The notes under the pieces were generated by a model. The model searched no databases, was not told the DNA's origin, and saw only the letters and a list, made by a program, of their open reading frames with translations. Both the position numbers and the translations under genes were made by a program. Below, piece by piece: positions 1-9,536 of a stretch of 64,000 nucleotides of DNA (position 1 is the first letter of the stretch; each line of letters begins with the position of its first letter). Source of the DNA: an uncultured Parvularculaceae bacterium (GTDB taxonomy: Bacteria > Pseudomonadota > Alphaproteobacteria > Caulobacterales > Parvularculaceae); contig CAMYLZ010000026.1 in the NCBI GenBank assembly GCA_947259375.1, positions 45,476 through 109,475 of the forward strand, read 5' to 3'.

Positions 1-211
1 TCTTTTTCTGGATCAGCACTGATTTCTCTCTGTACGAACTATAACTGAAAAGGAGCCTAGTGCCTGTGAATCAGTAATTGCAACGGGATATCAGGGGTGT
101 AACAGAAAATTGAATGGCCAGAGCGCAAGCGATCATTTTTTGCGATCGATGGTTTACCTTGAGATCTCGAGCCGCAAAGACTGCGTCATGGCTCAAAGCT
201 GTTTGCAAGCG

Positions 212-1066
212 TCAGCACTGATTTGTGAGAAATTCTTCGATTTTTCGCCACGCCGCCGGTTCGGTTAGCATCGGCGCATGGCCGACGCGCGGCACTTCCG
301 CATATTCAAAGGATGGATGCGCCTCGCGCATTTTCTCGATGATCTCTGGCGTCAACAGATCGCTGATGTTGCCGCGAAGGATCAGGGTGGGGGTGTTTTT
401 CAAGGACTGAAACGCCACCCACAGATCGGGCGCAGGGCCGACATCTGAAAAGGCTTTGGCGATGTTCGGGTCGTAGTCGAGCACCCATTTTCCGCCGTCG
501 ATTGCCTTGAATGTCCGCCGCGCGAATTCGACCCAGAATTCCTCCGTTTCGTCAGGGAACGCGACTTCGTTGATCGCTTTAATTCGAGCGGCAGCTTCAC
601 TGATATCCGCCGCCGGGCCGCCCTCTCCGACATAGCCGGCAATGCGCTGTATCCCCTCAGCCGCGAGCTCGGGGCCGACGTCGTTTATCACCGCCGCCTT
701 CACGCGGTCCGGCGCCGCTTCGTTTGTAAGCATCGTGGTGATGCCGCCAAGCGACGTGCCGACAAATACGGCCGCCGCGATCCCAAGCGCGTCCAGCGTC
801 TTTAATATGTCGTCCCGATAGGTCAGCGGGTGATAATTGAGATAATTCGGATCGTAGTCCGAATCCGCGCGCCCCCGCAGCGACACGGCGATAACATTTC
901 GGCCCGTCGCGGCAATCTTTGTGGCCAATAGGTCGAAATCACGAGCATTGCGCGTGAGCCCGGGGATGCAGACCACCGGGGCTTTGTCGCCTCCCGGGTA
1001 TATGTGCGCACGCATGCGAACGCCGTCGCCTACATCTATCTTGGTCGTTTCATACGCCTTGGTCAC
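212..1066 (-). CDS. alpha/beta hydrolase
   Basis: This 284-residue protein has the alpha/beta hydrolase fold. The oxyanion region is near VVCIPGLTRN (about 31-40), the nucleophile elbow is GTSLGG with Ser near residue 105, an acid lies in the NISDLLTPE stretch and the catalytic His is in RVGHAP near the C terminus. No signal peptide is visible, so it is probably cytoplasmic. The start is GTG, preceded by an AGGA-like site. It stands alone and is divergent from the receptor gene that follows. The substrate cannot be read from the sequence: ester, lactone or C-C hydrolases all have this layout. The fold is sure, the function is not. Confidence 0.85.
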   Translation of the reverse strand: MTKAYETTKIDVGDGVRMRAHIYPGGDKAPVVCIPGLTRNARDFDLLATKIAATGRNVIAVSLRGRADSDYDPNYLNYHPLTYRDDILKTLDALGIAAAVFVGTSLGGITTMLTNEAAPDRVKAAVINDVGPELAAEGIQRIAGYVGEGGPAADISEAAARIKAINEVAFPDETEEFWVEFARRTFKAIDGGKWVLDYDPNIAKAFSDVGPAPDLWVAFQSLKNTPTLILRGNISDLLTPEIIEKMREAHPSFEYAEVPRVGHAPMLTEPAAWRKIEEFLTNQC

Positions 1067-1584
1067 GGTGGCGATTCCTCAGCAATTGGGCTTTGCGTCT
1101 TTGGGTGGCGGGATTGTGTCCGTGGGTCTTTCGGCGTGGCGTCCTGCTGCTCCGGGGTGGTCGGTGCGATATTATAACTCAAATTGTGCGGCGCGGTAGC
1201 GGCCCCGTGTTAGCATCTTATTAACCAAAGTTTCGAGGTTGTTAATTTTGAATAGCATGTTGTTGCTAAATTGATACGCCATCAGAACATTCTGTCCGCC
1301 TCGCACGGCCACGAGTTGACGCCCCGAGCCCGGCGGAAATAGGTTTTATTAAAGGCGGGGGAACCGCCCATTTTGCCTAAGGCGCGAGAGCAAAGTGCGC
1401 CGAATTGATAAACGGCCTGTAGTGACGCCGGTTTTGTCGGGCCGCGGGCCATTTGTAGCGTACCGAAAAAACAGAATTCGATCGGGCGAGCCGTCAGCCA
1501 GGCGGCGTCTCCATCCGCCTGCAGTGAATGTTTTGCGTACCAGCTGCCGGCAGGTCGAAGGTTTCTTCTACACCGGAGGGTACA
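1067..1584. other. intergenic region, divergent promoters
   Basis: About 500 bases separate a divergent hydrolase and a TonB-dependent receptor. I see no coding sequence with support; the ORF-track lines here are short and lack ribosome binding sites. It should hold both promoters. A good ribosome binding site (GGAGGG) lies eight bases or so before the receptor ATG at 1585. Confidence 0.6.
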
Positions 1585-4500
1585 ATGAATAAAACGGATA
1601 TGACGAAACGCCTGCTTCGCACGACAGTGTTGTCAGGGATGGCGACCGTCCTATTGACGCCCGCCTTTGCCCAAGATGACGTGGAACAAGTGCCTGATGC
1701 GGCCGATGTGGCGGATGCGGAGACGGATGACACGATAGTGGTCACCGGTTCACGCTTGCGCAAGGACGCCTTTAACAGCCCATCGCCGTTGACGACCTTG
1801 GATATCGAATCCAACCGTCAGTTGGGCATCACTGATATTGGCGAGCTATTGACGCGGTCGGTGGTTTCAAGCGGCCAGCAGATTGACGGCACGCTGAACA
1901 CAAATGCCGGGAACTCGAACGCGACAGAAGCGCCGCCTGCTGGAGGCACCGGCTCATCGAACGTCAACCTTCGCAATTTGGGGCCGGAGCGGACGCTGAT
2001 TTTGCTCAACGGTCGTCGCCTTGGTTCGACCGGCGTGCGCGGCGCTCCATCGCAACCGGACTTGAACCTGATCCCGTTCACGCTTGTTGAGCGGGCTGAG
2101 GTCGTTACGGAAGCGGGCTCGTCAATTTATGGTGCGGACGCGGTGGCGGGCACCGTCAACCTCATCCTCAAGACGGATTTCGAGGGATTTGAAATTTTTG
2201 CTTCGGGCGATGTGCCGGAGCATGATGGCGGACGTCACTATCAGGTCGGCTTCATCGCCGGGGCTCAAGGCGATCGGGCGCGAATATTATTTGGCGGTGA
2301 GTATTCCGACCGCAATCGTGTTTCCGCAGGGCAGAGAGCGTTTTCAGCTTTTGAAACCGATATCGAAGTTGATGCGAATGGCAACATTTTCGATGCACCG
2401 ATCAATGGTTTCTTTGACAATAACGGATTTGACGAGAATTTCGACGTCATCTGTTACCAGCCAGGGGCCAATAACGGGACAGACCCGGCGGACTTTACCA
2501 ATTGCGGCAACCTGACGCCGCCGGCTGGTTTTGAAGATCTCGGCGACTCCAACTTTATTTACTTCCCGCAATACAATGACACATTCGAGCGTCAGCAAGC
2601 TGATTTGATACAGCCGCTCGAGCGATTGTCATTGTTGACGAATGGCGAAGTGGATCTCGATTGGTTCGGCACGAACAACCAGTTCTATTTTGAGGCGCTG
2701 TACACGAATCGGCAGCAATTTGTCCGTGGGGCGATTGAACAGATTTTCCCGACCGTTCCAGGTATGATTGATGTTCGAGATTGCGATCCTGGCGATACAA
2801 TTTGTCCAGGCGCGCCGGTGACCGGCCAAGTGGACAACCCACTCAACCCGTTTGACGGGTTCTTCATTCCAATTGTCACATTGGAAGACTTGCCTCAGAC
2901 ATTTGACGTGGAGTTGCAGCAAGTCCGTTTCGTGACCGGGATGCGCGGCGATATTCCGAGCGGTTGGTTCGGTCAGAATGAATGGACCTGGGACGCCTAT
3001 TTCTCATATGACCGCGGTACCGGTCACGTCGCCCAGCCGATCCTGTTCGAGCCGCATCTCGCGGCAAGCCTGAACTATTACATCAATGACGAAACAGGCG
3101 AGGTTGTTTGCGATCCAATTGCGCCAAACAGCGATGTCTTTGGTGTGACGACGCCAACGGACTGCGTCGTTTTTGATGCATTAAACCCGTCGATTTTCAC
3201 GGGCGGACCGAATGGCGACGGGGCTTTCTCGACGCAAGCTGAGAAAGACTATCTTGTCGGTAATCGGACGAACCGGACAGCGATCGAGCAATATATCGCG
3301 TCGGCCTTTGTTCAGGGGCGTTTGTTCAGCATCAAGGGCGGCGGCGACGTCGCGGCGGGCGTCGGCTTTGAGTATCGCAAGGACATTATCGATTCTCAAA
3401 ACAGCCTTGCCGGCGTCCTCGGCCTCAATGTTGCGGAAAACCCGGTTCCCGAAGGCAACACGATCGGCAATCGTAATTTCGTCGAGTTCTTCGGCGAAGT
3501 CGACATTCCGTTGATCGTCGGTCAGCCGGGCATCGAATTGCTGAATATTGATGGCGCTGTCCGTTATACGGATGAATCAAACTTTGGCAGCGACGTAACT
3601 TATCGTGGCCGATTGCAATATCGTCCGGTCGATTGGTTTGGAATTTCCGGCGGGTATGGCACCTCGTTCCGTGCGCCGAACCTGCGTGAACAATTCCTTG
3701 CCGATCAGGGCGGCGGCGTATCCGGCTTCCTTGACCCGTGTAATGCTGCCAACATCGCACAATCTGTGACTCAAAATGGCGATGGCGATCCGGATGTTCA
3801 GTTGGTCATCAACAACTGTATCGCAGATGGCGTGTCGTTCACCGATACGGATATGAACGGCAATCCGGACACGACCCTGCTCGGCTCTGCCGGTACGGTC
3901 ACCATTCCCACGACATCAGGCGGCAACTCGGATCTCGAGCCGGAAACATCGCGGACCTATACGATAACGGCCTCGATGAGCCAGCCATGGTTCGAAGGGT
4001 TCAATTTCGACCTGGTGGCGAGCTATTACGACATCAAGATCAAAAACTCGGTTGAGGAGCCTGGGGCGGGGTTGATCCTGGCGAATTGTTACAGCGATCC
4101 GGATTTCCCGGGCCTGACAAGCCCGTTCTGTTCGCTGCTGTCGCGTAATTCGGCAGCCGGGCCGGAAAGCCGGTTCCTGCGGAATATCGACCTTACCTTC
4201 TTCAATATTGGCGAGCTCACCGCACGCGGTATTGACATCAATTCGCGTTTCGACACCGACCTGCCGATAAAATTCAATGGCGAGCCGGTGAACTGGTCCT
4301 TGTCGACTGCAACATCATATGTTCTTGAGCAGGAACGCGAGCAGTTCGATCCAAGCGATCGTGACGATGATCTGAACGAGATCGGGTCGCCAAAGTTCCG
4401 GCTCAATGTCGACAACAAGCTGGTCTTCGGAGAGTTCTCGCTGATTTCCGAGCATCGCCGGATTGGTCGCCAGTTTGAGGATGTGACGGAATCCTTCCGC

Positions 4501-4752
4501 GACAACCCATTCTTCACGGGTATGCAGCTCACGCGCGACCTCGATTTCGTGGGGGCGGTCTGGTACCACGATGTCGCTGTTACCTGGACGCGCGACAACT
4601 ACTCATTCTCGGCAGGCGTCAATAATGTCGCCGACCGGGAGCCGCCGCTGATCGACAACTCGGAAGGGCCAAACAGAAACAACGCGGTTTCCTCGACTGG
4701 GTATGATTTCTTCGGCCGCACTTTCTTTGTAACGGGACGTGTTACGTTCTAA
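1585..4752 (+). CDS. TonB-dependent outer-membrane receptor
   Basis: This is an outer-membrane, TonB-driven active transporter of about 1055 residues. A signal peptide ends near TPAFAQ. An acidic linker leads to a TonB-box-like stretch DDTIVVTGSR and a plug domain with SIYGADAVAGTVNLI-type motifs. The long barrel ends in the aromatic strand VTGRVTF with a terminal Phe, as outer-membrane barrels do. The ORF track starts 19 codons upstream, but ATG 1585 follows GGAGGG and begins a clean signal peptide (MNKTDMTKRLLRT). It lacks the N-terminal carboxypeptidase-regulatory domain of the two receptors further on and is a different subfamily. A strong terminator follows. The substrate is unknown; peptides, siderophores and glycans are all possible for this family. 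Confidence 0.92.
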   Translation: MNKTDMTKRLLRTTVLSGMATVLLTPAFAQDDVEQVPDAADVADAETDDTIVVTGSRLRKDAFNSPSPLTTLDIESNRQLGITDIGELLTRSVVSSGQQIDGTLNTNAGNSNATEAPPAGGTGSSNVNLRNLGPERTLILLNGRRLGSTGVRGAPSQPDLNLIPFTLVERAEVVTEAGSSIYGADAVAGTVNLILKTDFEGFEIFASGDVPEHDGGRHYQVGFIAGAQGDRARILFGGEYSDRNRVSAGQRAFSAFETDIEVDANGNIFDAPINGFFDNNGFDENFDVICYQPGANNGTDPADFTNCGNLTPPAGFEDLGDSNFIYFPQYNDTFERQQADLIQPLERLSLLTNGEVDLDWFGTNNQFYFEALYTNRQQFVRGAIEQIFPTVPGMIDVRDCDPGDTICPGAPVTGQVDNPLNPFDGFFIPIVTLEDLPQTFDVELQQVRFVTGMRGDIPSGWFGQNEWTWDAYFSYDRGTGHVAQPILFEPHLAASLNYYINDETGEVVCDPIAPNSDVFGVTTPTDCVVFDALNPSIFTGGPNGDGAFSTQAEKDYLVGNRTNRTAIEQYIASAFVQGRLFSIKGGGDVAAGVGFEYRKDIIDSQNSLAGVLGLNVAENPVPEGNTIGNRNFVEFFGEVDIPLIVGQPGIELLNIDGAVRYTDESNFGSDVTYRGRLQYRPVDWFGISGGYGTSFRAPNLREQFLADQGGGVSGFLDPCNAANIAQSVTQNGDGDPDVQLVINNCIADGVSFTDTDMNGNPDTTLLGSAGTVTIPTTSGGNSDLEPETSRTYTITASMSQPWFEGFNFDLVASYYDIKIKNSVEEPGAGLILANCYSDPDFPGLTSPFCSLLSRNSAAGPESRFLRNIDLTFFNIGELTARGIDINSRFDTDLPIKFNGEPVNWSLSTATSYVLEQEREQFDPSDRDDDLNEIGSPKFRLNVDNKLVFGEFSLISEHRRIGRQFEDVTESFRDNPFFTGMQLTRDLDFVGAVWYHDVAVTWTRDNYSFSAGVNNVADREPPLIDNSEGPNRNNAVSSTGYDFFGRTFFVTGRVTF

Positions 4753-4775
4753 CGCGGCAAAATAAGCTGAAAAGA

Positions 4776-4807
4776 AATGGCGCGCTTCAAAGCGCGCCAT
4801 TTTTTTA
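4776..4807 (+). terminator. Rho-independent terminator
   Basis: An almost loop-free inverted repeat (AATGGCGCGCTT / AAGCGCGCCATT) is followed by a run of T, just downstream of the receptor stop codon. Confidence 0.9.
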
Positions 4808-4942
4808 TCTGCATTTTTTATCTGAAGGAAAGATTTGCCCGGATGCGCAGGACTCGAACAGCGCAAGATTCGTTGCTTGCTTTTGCGGCTGTTCGCGATT
4901 GTTGTGTAAATGCCAGAGTGCCGGTTGGCGGTGGTGTGACGC

Positions 4943-5560
4943 CTAACGCAATCGTTCGACGGTGATGGTGATATTGGGGTCGCTGATTTCCATGCGATAC
5001 CCGGACAGCGCGCCCCGCCGCACCTTGACGTCAGGCCGTTCGCCCTCACGAAGCCGCACTTTGGCGCTATCGGATGAGCGTTGCGCCCAAACTTGGCCGT
5101 TTTCGAGTACGATTATGAGCCGTCCCGTGGCCGTGTGGGCGAAATCTACAATGCGGCTCTCGGCGGCGCTTTGGCGAATCCGTTCGCGGCGTTCTTCTCG
5201 GCCTTCTTTCGTTTCGCGTTCTTGCCGGGCGATCACCTGTTCAGCCCCCAGGCCGGAGGGCGCAGCCTCGGCCTCAGCAGTGGTTAACGTTTCCTTGGCG
5301 CCGGCGGTCGCTTCGCTCGACGCGCTTCGCGCCTGTGAGGCGTCGCCTGAGCCGGCGTCTTTACCAGCTGCCTGGCGTGTGGCTTTTTCTCCGGCGATCA
5401 GTTGGGTGATTGCGTTTTCCAGGCACTCGATCCGTTCACTTTTGCCGCTTGATTGCTCACGGCAATAGCTGATCGGATCTGTGGGTTGAAAATGAGCGCT
5501 GGCGCTTAGGGGAAGGGCTCCCCCTAATCCGCCAATGAGAAGAGTGGCTATCTGCTTCAC
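4943..5560 (-). CDS. secreted protein of unknown function
   Basis: I do not recognise a named family. With the GTG start at 5560, preceded by GGGAGG, the protein has 205 residues and a clear signal peptide (MKQIATLLIGG...SASA), so it is periplasmic or secreted. The track start 43 codons upstream would bury this signal. Residues about 30-60 carry two cysteines (SYCREQ, IECLEN). A low-complexity Ala/Glu/Lys/Arg helical middle (about 60-130) follows. The C-terminal 70 residues look like a small beta domain (FAHTATGRLIIVLENGQVW). The architecture suggests a periplasmic structural or accessory protein. Confidence 0.75.
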   Translation of the reverse strand: MKQIATLLIGGLGGALPLSASAHFQPTDPISYCREQSSGKSERIECLENAITQLIAGEKATRQAAGKDAGSGDASQARSASSEATAGAKETLTTAEAEAAPSGLGAEQVIARQERETKEGREERRERIRQSAAESRIVDFAHTATGRLIIVLENGQVWAQRSSDSAKVRLREGERPDVKVRRGALSGYRMEISDPNITITVERLR

Positions 5561-6247
5561 GAATTGTCCCTCCCGGCATCGATCTGCGAATTGCACATAG
5601 GTTTGGCGCCCAGCGCCGCATCTTCTTTCATTTCTCTGGGCGGCCCCATGGCAAAGGCTAACACCCAAATAATGATCGTTTTCGCTCAAATTTACAAGGA
5701 GTTAGGCGTGCGCGCGCCAATGATCGACGGCAGGAATCTGCGGTGATCCGGCGCATCGAACTTCCTGCACTGGGTTAGAAGGCGATCAGCGACGGGCTGG
5801 AGGAATTTGGTTCAGGCGGCTGCCTGTTCAGGCAGTCCTCACCATTCGATGACCAAAGGTGACAATCACGTTTTCGTGATTATGCGTTACCAATTTTGTG
5901 AAGTGAGACAAAAACCATCCGGATAAAGATTAAAAATCTGCTGAAAACAAAGGGATTAAAGTGATTTTTCGATCCTAAGTTTTCGGCAAAGTCCCATGTT
6001 GCGGATTGGCCACGGGGCATTCGTGAAAGCCGTTCAGGCCGGCGCGCCCGCGTTGACGGTTTTGTGTGCTCACACCTAGTCTCGCGAACATCGCAGGCTT
6101 TTTATTTAAGAATGAAAAACCGCGAGCTCTGCCCTGAGGGCTGGGTTACACCGACGCGGGGCGACCGCAAGTTTGAGTATCTGAGGGGTAAAGCGACTCT
6201 TTAACTTTCATCCAAAACAACAGTTAGTCAGAGTCCGGAGGACATTA
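5561..6247. other. long intergenic region with receptor leader
   Basis: Nearly 690 bases have no supported gene. A 7-bp perfect hairpin (AATCACG-TTTT-CGTGATT) lies at about 5864-5881 without a T-run, so it is more likely an operator or RNA hairpin than a terminator. The last 70 bases match the leader of the second receptor of this type (see the separate entry). Confidence 0.55.
6177..6247 (+). promoter_or_regulatory. 5' leader shared with the second receptor
   Basis: The blocks GTATCTGAGGGG, CAGTTAGTCAGA and TCCGGAGG precede the ATG in the same order and at nearly the same spacing as in 11542-11613. GGAGG is the ribosome binding site. The shared upstream blocks point to a common promoter or RNA leader control; which one cannot be told by eye. 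Confidence 0.6.
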
Positions 6248-9200
6248 ATGACCAAAACTATCCGATCTCGCGCTCTATTGGGCGCGGCCGTGGCGGCGCT
6301 CGCGCCGGCGGGACTACTGACAGCGACATCGGTGATTGCACCGGCCGCTGCTCAGGACTACACATCTGGTGGTATCGACGGGTATGTCGTCGACGCTGCG
6401 GGCAATCCGGTTGTGGGGGCAACGGTTGAGGTTACGTCTCAAGCGCAAGGCTTCTCGCGTACAGCGTCCACGTCAGGATCAGGCCAGTTTCGTTTCACAG
6501 GGTTGCCGCAGGGGCGTTACGACCTGCGTGTGACGTCAAGTGCGGGTTCAGCAACGCTTACCGACGCACGTGTTTCCGCCGGTACATCTTCGGATTACAA
6601 TATCGCGCTGGGTGCCGCCGGTGATGAAGTCGTCGTTACCGGTACACGCCAAAACCTTGACTTCGCGAATACCACAGTTGGCGTTAATATCGACCTGGAA
6701 GATCTGGTTAAAGAAGTTCCGATCGGCCGCGACATCACGTCTGTGACGCTTTTGGCCCCAGGCACTGTCCTCGGTGATTCCTCGTTTTCCTCACTGGCCA
6801 ATGGCGGCCAAAACTTGCCTGCGATCGGCGGTTCTTCGGTTGCGGAAAACGTTTATTATATCAATGGCCTGAACCTTACCAACTTTGATAACGGTCTCGG
6901 TGGCTCGATCGTGCCATTCGAGTTCTACAAGTCGGTCGAAGTTAAAACTGGCGGTTATCCTGCAGAGTTCGGTCGTGCGACGGGCGGTATCGTCAATGCG
7001 GTTACCAAGTCTGGTACAAACGAATGGAAGGGTGCAGTTCACCTGAACTGGTCGCCGGACGGGTTGCGTTCGGATTCGCCAGACACCAACGCCGCTGCTA
7101 ATCGTGCGGATGAAGCTGATCTCTTTGATGCGATCGTTGAAGTCGGCGGGCCGATCATTAAGGACCGCTTGTTTGTATACGGCCTCGCTGAATTCAATGA
7201 CAACCGCACAGTCAATGCTTCCAATCGTTCTAACAATGCGGTTGTTGACACTGCAGATGATCCGTTCTGGGGCATCAAAGTCGATGCATACCCCCATGAT
7301 GATCACCACTTTGAGTTCACTTATTTCGACACAGATAGGAAGACCACGCGTCAAGTATTTCCGTTTGATAGCGCCGATGGTAACAAAGTCGACACGGCGT
7401 TCGGAAATGCGTTGTCAACGACGCAATTCCGCAATGGCGGCGCGAGTTTTGTCGGAAAGTACACCGGCCAAATCAACGATTGGTTGACGGTTTCAGGTGC
7501 GTATGGTCAGAACGACGACCGTGGTGAACAGATTCCTGGCTCAAGCCTTTCTCGCGCCGCAGACGTTCGTTCTGGTTCAACAATTGAATTAAGCCCGAAC
7601 ACAACCACTAGCGTTACAGCCCCGCGCACGACAGAGCGTGAGTTTATCCGTGCGGATGTTGATGTGCTGTTCAGCCTGTTTGGCGATCACCATGTACGGG
7701 CAGGATTTGATAAAGAAAATCTGCAATTCAATCGAACGACCATCCGAAACGGTCCGTCCAATGGCCAATTCGGAGCCACGTATCCGGTAGACCCTGCGGG
7801 CAGCCTTCTCTTCGTCTATCGGACGGCCTCTGCAACTGATACCCGCATTGGCGGCACATCGCCGATCGTTGCCGGTGATGAGTATGTTGAACTCAACTAC
7901 TTCAATTCAGGCGGCTCTTTCTCGTCTGAAAATACCGCCTATTACATCCAGGATGAGTGGGATGTTACTGATCGGTTGACACTGAATCTTGGTCTTCGCC
8001 TTGATCAATTCAGCAACCGGACGGCCGATGGTTCGGAATTCGTCGATTTCAATAAGGAATTCGGACCGCGTCTCGGCTTCTCTTATGACGTCTTTGGTGA
8101 CGGCCGTACGAAGTTCTTTGGCAACTATGGCGTCTATTACCTACCTGTTGCTTCGAACACGGCCTTCCGTCAGGGTGCGCAGGAGTTTTTCTTCCGCGAA
8201 TTCTGGACATTTAGCGACATCGATGGCGACGGCGTTCCGACGCTCGACACCCAAATTACGGGTTTCTCGAGCGATACGGCATGTCCGTTTGGGCTAACTT
8301 CGGGAAGCTCGGGCAATGGCTGCCAGGTAACTGGTGATGGATCTGTTCAGGATCCGACAGCGTCAATCTCTCGCAATCTTGAAGCGACGAAGGAACGTGA
8401 GTTCCTTGTTGGTGTCGAGCATCAACTCAACGACCTCTGGACTGTTGGTGTTACCTATCTGCATCGCGATCTCGTTGCAACGGCTGAAGACGCTGCGGTT
8501 GATGATTACATCAATGCTTATTGTGATGACCCCGCAAATGGTGTTGATCAGAGCGTAACGGATTGTTCGTCAATTTGGTCTGGTTTCCACCAATATACGA
8601 TTATTAATCCGGGTAGCGCTTCAACAATCACATTCAACGAGTTGCTGCCGGGCGAATCTGAGCTGCGTACTGTGACGTTTACTGCAGATCAGCTTGGGTT
8701 CCCGAAAGCGACGCGTAAATATGACGCCATCCAGCTTTCGTTCAATCGCGCTTTTGACGGCAAGTGGAGCCTGCGTGGTTCCTACACCTGGTCGAACAGC
8801 CGCGGTAATACGGAAGGGTATGTCCAGTCTGACTTCGGTCAAACCGATGCGGGCATCACCCAGGACTTCGACAAGCTTGGCTTCCTGGATGGAGCTTTCG
8901 GCAAACTGCCGAACCACCGCGCACACGAGTTCAAATTGTGGGGCGGTTATCAGGTAACCGAACAATTCTCGGTTGGCTCGAATGTCTCTGTTCAGTCTCC
9001 GCGTAAGTTTGGTTGTTTTGGTTTGTACCCGCTTGACGGAGTGGGGCTCTTTGACGAGGCTTTGCGTTCGCCGGATGGTCCGGGTGTGGGTCTGAACCTT
9101 TATGGTGCAGCTTCGCACTATTGTACGGAAGCGGCGCTCGGCATCTCCGACGATGACACAACCAGCGTTCGCGTTCCGCGTGGAACGGGCCCCGACGGCG

Positions 9201-9427
9201 ATTGGATTGCCAACGTTGACGTTGCCCTACGCTATAATTTGGAATTGCCGACAGGCAATAACCTGACGCTTCGGGCTGACGTGTTCAACTTGTTCGCGTT
9301 TGATGGCGTGAACACACTTGACGAGTTTGGTGAAACGGGTGGCGGTTCCGCTCGTCCGGACTTCGGTACTCCGTTGACTTATCAGCGGCCGCGTTCGGTT
9401 CGGTTTGGTTTGGATATTGCTTTCTAA
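6248..9427 (+). CDS. TonB-dependent receptor, CarboxypepD_reg-like domain (copy 1)
   Basis: This is a 1059-residue outer-membrane receptor. It has a signal peptide of about 35 residues (ends APAAAQDY) and an N-terminal carboxypeptidase-regulatory/transthyretin-like domain at about 38-115 (GYVVDAAGNPVVGATVEV, FRFTGLPQGRYDL). The TonB-box-like GDEVVVTGTR is near 120, followed by a plug with VKTGGYPAEFGRATGGIVNAVTKSG and a barrel ending in VRFGLDIAF. It is an Oar-like receptor, a type often tied to large or peptide-like ligands. It is closely related along its whole length to the receptor at 11614-14769. By eye its codons are more AT-rich than those of that relative (see findings). A TPR-sulfotransferase gene faces it across a terminator. 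Confidence 0.95.
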   Translation: MTKTIRSRALLGAAVAALAPAGLLTATSVIAPAAAQDYTSGGIDGYVVDAAGNPVVGATVEVTSQAQGFSRTASTSGSGQFRFTGLPQGRYDLRVTSSAGSATLTDARVSAGTSSDYNIALGAAGDEVVVTGTRQNLDFANTTVGVNIDLEDLVKEVPIGRDITSVTLLAPGTVLGDSSFSSLANGGQNLPAIGGSSVAENVYYINGLNLTNFDNGLGGSIVPFEFYKSVEVKTGGYPAEFGRATGGIVNAVTKSGTNEWKGAVHLNWSPDGLRSDSPDTNAAANRADEADLFDAIVEVGGPIIKDRLFVYGLAEFNDNRTVNASNRSNNAVVDTADDPFWGIKVDAYPHDDHHFEFTYFDTDRKTTRQVFPFDSADGNKVDTAFGNALSTTQFRNGGASFVGKYTGQINDWLTVSGAYGQNDDRGEQIPGSSLSRAADVRSGSTIELSPNTTTSVTAPRTTEREFIRADVDVLFSLFGDHHVRAGFDKENLQFNRTTIRNGPSNGQFGATYPVDPAGSLLFVYRTASATDTRIGGTSPIVAGDEYVELNYFNSGGSFSSENTAYYIQDEWDVTDRLTLNLGLRLDQFSNRTADGSEFVDFNKEFGPRLGFSYDVFGDGRTKFFGNYGVYYLPVASNTAFRQGAQEFFFREFWTFSDIDGDGVPTLDTQITGFSSDTACPFGLTSGSSGNGCQVTGDGSVQDPTASISRNLEATKEREFLVGVEHQLNDLWTVGVTYLHRDLVATAEDAAVDDYINAYCDDPANGVDQSVTDCSSIWSGFHQYTIINPGSASTITFNELLPGESELRTVTFTADQLGFPKATRKYDAIQLSFNRAFDGKWSLRGSYTWSNSRGNTEGYVQSDFGQTDAGITQDFDKLGFLDGAFGKLPNHRAHEFKLWGGYQVTEQFSVGSNVSVQSPRKFGCFGLYPLDGVGLFDEALRSPDGPGVGLNLYGAASHYCTEAALGISDDDTTSVRVPRGTGPDGDWIANVDVALRYNLELPTGNNLTLRADVFNLFAFDGVNTLDEFGETGGGSARPDFGTPLTYQRPRSVRFGLDIAF

Positions 9428-9446
9428 ATCGAGCTTTACGATACGG

Positions 9447-9476
9447 AAAAAGGCGGCCCTTGGGCCGCCTTTTTTT
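9447..9476 (+). terminator. Rho-independent terminator
   Basis: AAGGCGGCCC-TT-GGGCCGCCTT is followed by a T-run. It lies between the convergent receptor and sulfotransferase genes and may serve both directions, since an A-run precedes it. The same stem core recurs after the second receptor. Confidence 0.92.
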
Positions 9477-9536
9477 GTCTTACTTTAGCTTAAACTCATT
9501 AAATTCTGGATTGTCCAAAAGCCAAGCTGATTTGGA

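Noticed and set aside
4089-4598. 169-residue minus-strand ORF inside the first receptor
   Set aside because: Serine/arginine-rich shadow of a strongly supported receptor gene.
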